This document shows, one piece after another, positions 56,377 to 64,000 of a stretch of 64,000 nt of DNA. The position numbers and the translations under genes were made by a program. Below the pieces are notes generated by a model. It saw nothing but the letters and a program-made list of their open reading frames with translations, made no database searches and had not been told where the DNA came from. Every line of letters begins with the position of its first letter. The stretch's first letter is position 1. This stretch comes from Cannabis sativa (lineage: Eukaryota; Streptophyta; Magnoliopsida; Rosales; Cannabaceae): the NCBI RefSeq assembly GCF_029168945.1, contig NC_083604.1, positions 7,742,812-7,806,811 on the forward strand, written 5' to 3'.

Positions 56377-58418
56377 TGTAATGCCCTAATGCTAAGGCAC
56401 GCTACAGTGCTTTTTCAATTATTGTGCAATCTTTGTTAATCAAAGAAATTTCTCGAAAAACGTGTCAAATTAAAACTTTTGCTTTAGATATTAAACTTTG
56501 TAATACAATATAATATTTACAAATCCCGGGATCCCTTCTTTTAAACTTTGTAAAATTTACTTTTCAAACTATACGTTCAAAATACACAAGTTCTAGGTCG
56601 CACAGCGACTTTCAAAATACAACTCCCAGATGTCCCGAGACCGAACACTCCAGGTCGCGCCGCTTGACATGTACCACCTCACCCGAACTCAGGATCACTC
56701 CTGTTCAGCCTTCGCCTTTCCTTTACCTACACATAGAAGCAAAAACTGTGAGTCAACAGACTCAGTAAGAAATGCATATAACATACCATATAATTTTCCG
56801 ACCTGCAAATAGGCGCCCATACACCTATTTACAGAGCTTAACAGATGAGTATGAACGTTCAATACCAGGGTACAACCACTATACCATATGCACATCGTAC
56901 CTCACTGTACGAGTGTTGGTAGGGTTTACCCCGAACACTGAGTAATACTGAGTGATGTACCACACACCTTAGCATTTCCTCGTGCCCGTGTTGGTATCAC
57001 TGTATCGTACTCACAGCCACAATAATCACTATACCAATGCACTCTATAACTTATTCATACAAGTGTTGGTAGGGCTTAACATAATTCAAGCATGCATATA
57101 TAAACACATATACACACATTCAGATAATCACATCATACATTATACACAGTTCTTACCTATTTTCCGAATTCAAGTGTGATGGCCGACCTGAACGGAATTC
57201 ACGTGCTAGATGGATGCCCTAATCACAATAATAGCAACACAGATGAGTGACTCGCTAAATCACTTTCCGGGACTTTAAACTTGAAACTAAAAGTTTCCCT
57301 ATCGATAAAACTCATGGCAATACCCTAAATATCTCAAAATTGGCCAAAACTAGGAATCTGGAAATTCCCCCAACAGGCAGACCGGTTCCCAACCGGCAAT
57401 CCGGTTCTGGGTCACCAACCGGTCGACCGGTTGGTACTGGCCTCCCAGAACCGGAATTCCGGTTCTGCTGCTGGGAACCAAAAATCATCCCCCTTAATTC
57501 AAATCAAGCCCAAACCTTTCCAAACTCTCCAGTATACCTATACAATGCATACACAATGATTTCCAGGCAGTAATTCACAGAATAAACCATTACGACTCAA
57601 GTTGCCATTAATGAACAAAGCTTGAGTTCCAAAACTCAAGCTTGCTTAAAACCATTCACAAGCATCAAAACCAGTAGCTAGGGACTTAGATTAAGTCAAT
57701 TTAACCCCAAACATTTCAAAACCCAACAGCCACTAAACCTAGAAATTCATAGTGAAACTAAACTAAAACTTCAAAACTTAAGGGGAGAAGAACTAGGGTT
57801 ACCTTGCCTTGATTCCTCTTGAATCCTTTGCTGAAAACACAGAATTTCAGCTCCCAAAACCCCTTGCCCTTGCTGCCTTCGAAGAGAGAACTTCTCTTGA
57901 TTTTTGATTTTTCTTTGTTTTTCCTTTATTTTTCAAATGAAAATGAGTTAATTACTTAACTCCTTCTAAATTAAATGCTAGGTGTCAACTACTTGGGCAG
58001 CCACCTCACTCACCCTTAACCAAAAGACTAAAATGCCCTTAGACTTAAAACTAGGGTATTTCTAAAGCTAGGGGTAAAATGGTCAATTTCCATAACCCCG
58101 CTCAATCCCGATAATTTATTCTCTCTAAATTATTTCCCACTATAAAATAGGGTTCTAAACTTACCCATGTGATTATCTAGCCATCCATCGCATTTTCCGT
58201 TGTCGTCGAGCAAAAATTACCAAATTAACATATTTCACATATAAGCTAAATAATACCCCCTAGAGTTTAATAAAATCTCCGGAATTGAGAAATTATAACT
58301 CTAATATTTATTTCTAAATATTGGGTCCACATTTAAAATTAATTCACAAATAATAATAAAATAATAATAATTAGTGCTAATTGCCTTTTCTCATCACATT
58401 ACTGGAGCGGTCCTTACA
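56377..58418 (-). repeat. 5' LTR of the gypsy chromovirus (2042 bp)
   Basis: Runs from TGTAATGCCCTAATGC to GCGGTCCTTACA on plus, then AAGAG. It retains the 95-bp segment absent from the 3' LTR and lacks two short stretches present there (near 50808 and 51000). Small ORFs at 56630-56812, 56982-57179 and 57340-57573 mirror those of the other LTR. Confidence 0.92.
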
Positions 58419-58525
58419 AAGAGGAAGAGAAAACTCTAGCTTACTGCGAGAAGGCCAAGAAGAAGGAGGAAGAGGCCGAGGCAGAGGAAGAAGAAGAAGA
58501 TCTATCCAAGTCTCCCACCATGTAG
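58419..58525 (+). pseudogene. Antisense extra ORF, C-terminal end after the gypsy insertion
   Basis: Directly after the target duplication the plus strand continues in the pre-insertion frame as EEKTLAYCEKAKKKEEEAEA, an acidic tail and SKSPTM, then a TAG at 58523-58525. It completes the coiled-coil, Glu-rich C-terminus begun before 49475. Confidence 0.75.
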
Positions 58526-59820
58526 GCTTGGTTTTTATTTATTTCTCTTTTTGTTTCTGAAAATGGCCTTTTGGCCGAGACAATAGTTTGCCCCTTGTGG
58601 CATTTTTTGTAAAGATAAATTTGCGAAGTTGGATGGCCAACTTTGCTTTTTAATGCCTCGTACTTTTAAGTTTGAACTTCAATATGTAGTTTTTTACTTG
58701 AGTTTCATTCAAAATTTAAACAATCATATTTTGATCATGCATAAAAGTTTCTTAGGGGTTCCCATTGCTCGTATTTCTTTTTGACGTTGAGTAGTTAATA
58801 GCCTACTTAATGCGCGAGCGATTTAGCATCTGCTCTGCACTTCGATTTGTGAGCAGTAATCTGTTTCAAGAAATCTTGAATATATTTTAATGACCTTGCC
58901 ATTTTGTATATATTTTTATTGCTTACACGAGTAGTTACGTCTTCTACCCACGTGTTAAGTTTGAGTACTTTTTTCAAGACACTGTCTCGTTTAATACTTT
59001 CCTCTAGCGCGAGCCGTTAGTATTTAGCTTTATATGCGAGTTATGAGGTATATCTCTTTTATAACTTTTAATTTTCCTTTCTCGTCAAATAGGTTTTAAA
59101 TCAAAAGTTATAGTTGTTTGATCCCTTTCTCGTCAGAATGGTTTGATCAGGAAGTTATAACGATCTGATCCCTCTCTCGTCAAAAAGGTTTGGTCAGGGA
59201 GTTATAACAGTTCGACCCTTCTTTCGTCAAAAAGGTTTGGTCGAGAACCTTTAAAAAGTTTTCAAAAAAAATTTTATTTTTGAAGTGGTCGATTTACATT
59301 ATATTATGTATTTCCAGATAAATCCCGGTTGATCATGCATATATTCCCCTAAAGTAATTTTAAAGGGTTATGCCTTATAATTACTTGTTGAAGGAAATGA
59401 TTACCTCATTCACAACTAAAGTTCAAAATATTACATTAGCAATGCAATTTGCAATCATTAATCTCATAAGAACTTTCCCAGTTCATTTGCTTATTTTATC
59501 AATCTTCCAAAAGCATCTGGTTTTGATAAAACGGGTTCTGATGTTCAGGGTTAATCCCTAACATATTCCCACAATTATTTCAATATCCAGAGTCAATCCC
59601 TGCCATATACCCAGGTTTTAGGTGAATTAATTCTGGTTTTAATTATTTGTCTTAACTGCTACTGGTTGACGACCAGCTTTCTTTCGTAGCAGCTCTATAC
59701 GGCAGCCATTGCGAGCTAGTATTTGCTTACTTCGTAATACATTTACGTATTGCTTTACCAGACTAACTGCCCCTTGTCTTCTTGTAACATGTTCCCTCCC
59801 GAGATAACTGAGGTATCCCT
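58526..59820. other. Non-coding part of the Tat-like element, with a 47-bp tandem repeat
   Basis: After the extra ORF comes a 3' UTR-like region, then a tandem repeat at 59075-59250, then unassigned sequence. A minus-strand frame near 59820-59750 may hold relics of the gag-pol junction (ISGG-like motif), but this is weak. The ORF at 59370-59561 is not supported. Confidence 0.5.
59075..59250. repeat. 47-48-bp tandem repeat, about four units
   Basis: Units share the core CTCGTCAAAAAGGTTTGGTC and the string AGTTATAAC. Cores start near 59080, 59127, 59175 and 59222. Divergence increases to the left. Confidence 0.8.
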
Positions 59821-59825
59821 TCCTC

Positions 59826-60430
59826 CTACAGAGGAAGGTTATGATCCCTAGTCGCTTGAGTTATTGGGTGGATCGGGCTGGTCATGAGCATATTGTCCTG
59901 CCCCTTTACATATTGTTGAAAGTGTCCTCGTGGTATGAGACCTACTATCTCATCCTTCAACTGACGACATTCTTCTGTGGTATGCCCAATATCTTCATGA
60001 TATTCAAATCGTCTGGTTGGGTCCTTTTTACGTCTCGCGTGTTTCATAGGTTTTGGTTCGCTAAAAATGACTTCCTGTTCATGCGCGATGTAGATACTTT
60101 CCCAAGTTCATTAAGTTCAGTATAGTTAGTATAAATGGGTACATATTTGTAGTGTTTCTTTTGTTTCTTATCTTTGGACAACTTTTAGAGTTGTCTTTCT
60201 TCTTTGATCTGGAAGCCTCCGACTTGAATTCTTCAACAGGCTCGCATCCCAATTATTTTCTTGGTTCCTCGAATTGATGCCTGCTGAACTTGTTCTCCAA
60301 CTCGTCTATTCGCAAATGGATTGAATCGTTTTGCTTTGGACCAAGTTGTTGACGAAGATCAAGTTTTTTCTGGTTCAAGCGTTCTCGTAGGTTCAATTGG
60401 CCATGACGACTGGTTAATCTTGTTTCACCC
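59826..60430 (-). pseudogene. Tat-like gypsy gag fragment with a zinc-knuckle relic
   Basis: The minus frame contains EYHEDIGHTTEECRQLKDEI followed by LIPRGHFQQYV. This matches the gag motif of Tat-type gypsy elements, in which a Cys-X2-His-X4-H-X4-C-like finger precedes QLK(D/E)EIE and RGHL..FV. The first Cys is not present (FEYHEDIGHTTEEC). Upstream sequence to 60430 is degraded. It lies on the strand opposite to the extra ORF, as expected for the element's own gag. Confidence 0.65.
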
Positions 60431-61783
60431 ACATACCGTATGTTAGGTTTTATGCCCTAAATAAAACTCCATTTCAATGTAATCTATTTTATTCAACATC
60501 AATAAAGAAACAGAAGTATTTTTCATTCATTTGTGTATGTTTTGGTTCACTTTATCAATTGCTTGTCTATTTGATTTGTAAATTCATCTTAAACCCTTTT
60601 CACATACTTGATCATGTTTATTGTGCTGTCATCACATTAGAAAGTAAACATGACTATGTGAATAAAGTTTCCTAGATTTATCAGACACAGGGTTTTACTG
60701 ATATGATAATCTACAACAAGAGTTTACTTGCATTTGGAGAAATGCTATGTTCTTTCCAGAACATTGGTTAAAGTAAAGCTCAGGTTGGATGCATGGAGTA
60801 TGCATCGGAAGGGACCCATATTGAACTTTGACTTAGATTTAATTAAACTTACCGTAAAATCTATTCAAGTCAATATCGCCAAGTTGATCCTAGATCAAAT
60901 GTTCTTAATCCTGTTATGATTAGGCTCAATCTTGAAAGGCTATTCGTGTTCTTTGATTTTTTTTAGTTAAGCCTACTTTTAGGTCAGGGTGATACGTACA
61001 TTTTGGGAACACGGTAGTGCAATTGAGTGGGAGCGCTAGCATAAACATGGAATCTATAGCTTCTATCTAGAAAATAGTAAGAAAAGGATGATCTCCTTCG
61101 ACCTTGACCAAACGAACATAAATGGTGGAGTACTCATTTCACATAAGCTGAAATATCATTTATACGGGGTCAAGTGTTTTAAGGATAAAATACATAGTAG
61201 GGTGTTACGGTAATCTAATCCCTTTACAGTGTAGATCATTCATATAGAGGATCATTGATCAAATTAGGATTATAACAATGGATAACTAATGATGTGTCTA
61301 TATGGTGGAACATATAGAGCATTCTATATACTGAGAGTGCAATTCTAAAGTTCTATGCGTGGATTCAACGAAGAATTAATAAGTTAGTGAATTTTAGTGC
61401 TAAATTCTTGATCTACTTATTGGAAGCTCGGTTATATAGACCCATGGTCCCCGCACTAGTTGAGATAATATTGTTTGTAAGACTCGTGTAATTGGTTTTG
61501 ATTAATCAATTGTAATTCACAAATTAGACTATGTCTATTTGTTAATTATGATACTTTGTATGGTTCAATTAATAAATATGATAAATGACAATATTATTTA
61601 ATAATTATTTATAGTTATTAAATAGTTAGAATTGGCATTTAAATGGTTGAATTAGAAAATTGGCATTTTTGAGAAAGTCAGATACAAAAGTGTTAAAATT
61701 GTAAAATTGCAAAAAGCAAGGCCCAAATCCATCAAGCCATGGCCGGCCACTTTTGTAGGCATTTTAAACTGATATTTTCATTA

Positions 61784-62310
61784 GGGAAATTTGATTTTCT
61801 ATACTTACATATACCTAATATTTTATTTCTAAACTATACATATCATCATTGAAAATATATGACCACTTTATCTAAAACCCAGAAATACCCCTCTCAAATT
61901 TTCTATACTTTTTTTTAGTGCAAAAACATAAAAAAAAAAAAAAAAAATTTGTAGTCTGATGGGGTCCGATGGTGGTCTGAAGGTGGTCCGATGGTCACCT
62001 GATGCTACTTTTGTATGTACAAAAACATAAAAAAAAAAAATTGGTAGCAGATTTGGTCCGATGGTAGTCCGATGGGTGGTCCGATGGGTCCGATGGGTGG
62101 CCCGATGGGTGGTCCGATGGTAGCCCGATGGGAGGCCCGATGGGTGGTCCGATGGGTGGCCCGATGGGTGGTCCGATGGTGTAAATGGGGTGATGTAAAT
62201 GGGGGTATTTTAGGGATATCATAAAACTTGTCATATCTTACAAATATTAGTTATTATTTGTTTAGAAAAATTTTTTTAACCAAATGTAAGCATAAAAAAT
62301 CAAATTTCCC
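61784..62310. mobile_element. MITE, 527 bp, 27-bp terminal inverted repeats, 8-bp TSD TTTCATTA
   Basis: The ends GGGAAATTTGATTTTCTATA and its inverse (TTTTTTATGCTTACAT side) agree at 25 of 27 bases. TTTCATTA flanks both sides (61776-61783 and 62311-62318). The uninterrupted target is seen in the sister LTRs at about 28216 and 36532. An 8-bp duplication suits a hAT-type origin. The element contains a minisatellite and no ORF that makes sense. Confidence 0.9.
61955..62180. repeat. 12-bp minisatellite (GGTCCGATGGGT) inside the MITE
   Basis: A dense array at 62054-62180 has about ten units of GGTCCGATGGGT or GGCCCGATGGGT. A looser group is at 61955-62010. An A-run (62029-62040) lies between them. 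The minus ORF at 61995-62234 (GPPIGPPIGPP) is a product of this repeat. Confidence 0.9.
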
Positions 62311-62712
62311 TTTCATTATTTTAATGTCAAATAATTCAAACCTAACCATAGTGGAATGCTATAAATAGATAGTGAAGGCTTCAGAAAAATTACACTTCTG
62401 AATCAGAAAAACTTGAGCCTTCTCTCTCTTCCTTGGCCGCCACTCTCTCTCTCTTCTTCCTTCATATTTCGAAATTACCTTAGTGATTAGAGTAGTGTCC
62501 GCACACAGCAAGCAATACCTCAATCATAGTAAGGAAGATGGTGAAGAAAGATCATCAGCAAAGGAGTTTCAGCATCAAGGATTCAGAGAAAGAAATCCAG
62601 GTTCAGATCTTGATAATACTCTGCTACAGAAAAGATACAAGGGTTAGAGATCTGAACGGAAGGAGTCATTTAATTCCGCTGCACCCAATGTAAGGTTTCT
62701 TAAACTTTATAT

Positions 62713-64000
62713 GTGTTTAATTTATCGTTTTATAGTCGCAAGAATGATAAAATGTTTGTTTCTACAAACGCAACTTTCCTTGAAGATGACTATATTAAGA
62801 ATTTCAAATCACAAAGTAAAGTAGTGTTGGAGGAAATGCTTTCAGATATAAGTCCTTCCAATGTTCTGTTCTCTTCCACACGTGAAGAGGACAATCCCAC
62901 TCCCTCAATTGAACCAACTGAGAAATCTACTACTAAATTTTCTGTTCAGAAGCTCACCGCACCTCGTCGTAGTGGGAGGGTTTCAACAAAACCTACTCGT
63001 TATGGCTTGGATGGTGAAATCAATATGGTCATAGGTGACGGTATTGATGACGATCCATTAACCTATAAACAGGCAATGGCTAGTCCGCAACGAAAACGAT
63101 GGTCAGCCGGCATGGATTCAGAAATGGATTCCATGAAAAAGAACAAAGTCTGGGAATATGTAGACGCACCTGACGACTATCATCCGATAGGATGCAAGTG
63201 GGTTTACAAGAAGAAAAGAGGAGCTGGAGGCGAAGTCGAAACTTTTAAAGCTAGACTTGTAGCCAAGGGTTATACCCAAAGAGAAGGCGTGGACTATGAG
63301 GAAACTTTTAGTCCTGTTGCCATGCTCAAATCCATCCAAATTCTTCTCTCCATAGCTACTGCTTTCGATAATGAAATCTGGCAAATGGATGTCAAGACTG
63401 CCTTCCTTAATGTGGTACTTGAAGAAACCATCTATATGGAGCAACCAGAAGGTTATGTTCTTCCTGGGCAGGAAAAGAAAGTTTGCAAATTAAATAGGTC
63501 TATCTATGGACTTAAGCAATCTTCTCGCTCATGGAACAAAAGGTTTGATGAAATCATCAAGACCTACGGCTTTCTTCAGAATGAAGATGAACCTTGTGTT
63601 TACCAACTCAAGGAAGACCAAATAGTAGTATTCCTGGTCCTTTATGTTGATGACATTTTGATTATTGGAAACAATGTCAAGAAAATGACTCACATCAAGG
63701 AATGGCTCAACACTCAATTCGATATGAAAGATTTGGGTGAAGCAGCCTATGTTCTTGGTATTCAGATTATCAGAAACCGGAAGAACAGATCTCTTGCTCT
63801 CTCTCAAACAACCTACATAGACAAAGTCTTAGAGAAATTCTCCATGAACAACACCAATGGGGCAAACATGCCTTCTAGATATGGTATCCGTCTATCTAAG
63901 GAACACTCTCCGACTGATCCTTAAGAGATAGAGGACATGGCGAAAATTCCCTATGCCTCTGCAGTTGGAAGTCTAATGTATGCAATGTTATGCACTAGAC
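62713..64000 (+). pseudogene. Copia element 5 pol: integrase end and reverse transcriptase, one nonsense codon
   Basis: The element frame begins at about 62727 with the integrase C-terminal segment (FYSRKNDKMFVSTNATFLEDD) and the PRRSGRVS motif. RT follows, complete to the palm: WVYKKKRGAGGEVETFKARLVAKGY, YEETFSPVAMLKSI, QMDVKTAFLNVVLEE, GLKQSSRSWNKRF and the catalytic YVDD (VLYVDDILIIGN). A TAA at 63922-63924 interrupts it, and the frame then continues open (DMAKIPYASAVGSLMYAM) to the window edge. The first codons of the ORF (from 62713) are LTR sequence read in frame, not the natural start. Confidence 0.88.

Larger units (their letters stand above)
49476..58418 (-). mobile_element. Ty3/gypsy chromovirus (Tekay/Del-like), full length, TSD AAGAG
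   Basis: LTRs at 49476-51452 and 56377-58418 enclose minus-strand gag-pol. AAGAG lies on both sides (49471-49475 and 58419-58423), and removing the element restores the reading frame of the extra ORF. The order is gag, protease, RT, RNase H, integrase, as in gypsy. The integrase C-terminus has a chromodomain-like segment. Frameshifts and stops in gag and integrase make it inactive. The primer site is initiator Met-tRNA type. Confidence 0.94.
45279..60440 (-). mobile_element. Tat-lineage-like Ty3/gypsy element (partial), with an antisense extra ORF
   Basis: Read on minus, a gag zinc-knuckle segment (60430-59826) is followed by non-coding DNA with tandem repeats. Then comes an ORF on the opposite strand (58525-46937), a purine tract and an LTR (45832-45279). 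An extra ORF between pol and the 3' LTR, often antisense, is a known trait of Tat-lineage plant gypsy elements such as Ogre, Retand and Grande. Most of pol and the 5' LTR are absent. The right end is replaced by the copia element starting at 60441. A gypsy chromovirus is inserted at 49476-58418. Lineage is inferred from architecture. Confidence 0.6.
60441..62732 (+). repeat. 5' LTR of copia element 5, containing a MITE, 3' end missing
   Basis: Homologous to 26830-28650. A TATA box is at about 62351-62365 (CTATAAATAGATAGTG) and CTGCACCCAATGTAAGG at about 62678-62694. The MITE at 61784-62310 accounts for the extra length. Small ORFs such as 60728-60919 are chance. Confidence 0.85.
60441..64000 (+). 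mobile_element. Copia element 5 (family 2), LTR joined to pol by internal deletion; runs off the window
   Basis: An LTR of family 2 starts at 60441 (TGTTAGGTTTTATGCCC). Near 62732, about 100 bp before its expected end, it passes directly into pol. The primer site, gag, protease and most of integrase are missing. The pol part is well kept. The right LTR would lie beyond the window. Confidence 0.85.

Noticed and set aside
62713..62740. ATG at 62713 as the start of a host gene
   Set aside because: The first codons are LTR sequence; the frame enters copia pol at the deletion junction.

Overview
The window looks like a nuclear chromosome segment of a flowering plant, probably a eudicot. It has AT-rich intergenic DNA, nested Ty1/copia and Ty3/gypsy LTR retrotransposons with plant initiator-Met-tRNA primer sites, a LINE, a tRNA-derived SINE, MITEs, and one intronless BAHD acyltransferase gene of the vinorine-synthase-like type. 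The repeats and the BAHD gene would fit a rosid such as the Cannabaceae, but that is a guess. No prokaryotic, organellar, rRNA or true tRNA gene was seen.

Layout. 1-1684: 5'-truncated LINE reverse transcriptase (minus), apparently inserted in the leader of a copia-type element whose 253-bp LTR is at 2749-3001. 3177-3901: solo LTR (TSD CATAA). 4712-5126: MITE-like fold-back element. 5316-13625: complete but decayed copia element on minus (TSD AGATT), with a solo LTR of another family (7704-9492, TSD CCATT) inside its reverse transcriptase. 14748-15313: a duplicated segment around a CACTA-type end, with a SINE (15121-15238, 13-bp TSD). 15961-24555: Sirevirus-like copia element on minus (TSD CAAGT). 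Its two 1208-bp LTRs differ at only about a dozen sites, and one end carries an extra palindromic terminus. 24926-26680: decayed copia gag-pol on plus. 26830-37262: long non-autonomous copia element on plus with 1.9-kb LTRs, a very AT-rich interior and two LTRs that disagree after a sharp breakpoint. 37345-37650: degenerate GGGTCT-like tract. 37818-38938: solo LTR (TSD CAGTC).

39609-45278 holds the only ordinary host locus: an intact BAHD gene followed by a second copy that is 5'-truncated and frameshifted, both carrying the same 3' flank including a (TTA)n microsatellite. 45279-60440 is a Tat-lineage-like gypsy element on minus. Its 3' LTR is at 45279-45832, it has an extra ORF on the opposite strand with splice signals, and a gag fragment lies at its far end. 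A Tekay-like gypsy chromovirus (49476-58418, TSD AAGAG) sits inside that extra ORF. 60441-64000: copia element whose LTR is fused directly to pol by an internal deletion; a MITE with a 12-bp minisatellite lies in the LTR.

The parts do not form a pathway. The biology here is retrotransposon nesting, aberrant reverse transcription, LTR recombination and local duplication of a specialised-metabolism gene. Six insertions have matching 5-bp target duplications, so the nesting order can be read directly. Nothing in the window needs a new biosynthetic or defence system. The most unusual structures are the palindromic extra end of the Sirevirus-like element, the spliced antisense ORF of the Tat-like element, and a pair of stem-loops with identical CTAAT loops in the interior of the non-autonomous copia element.
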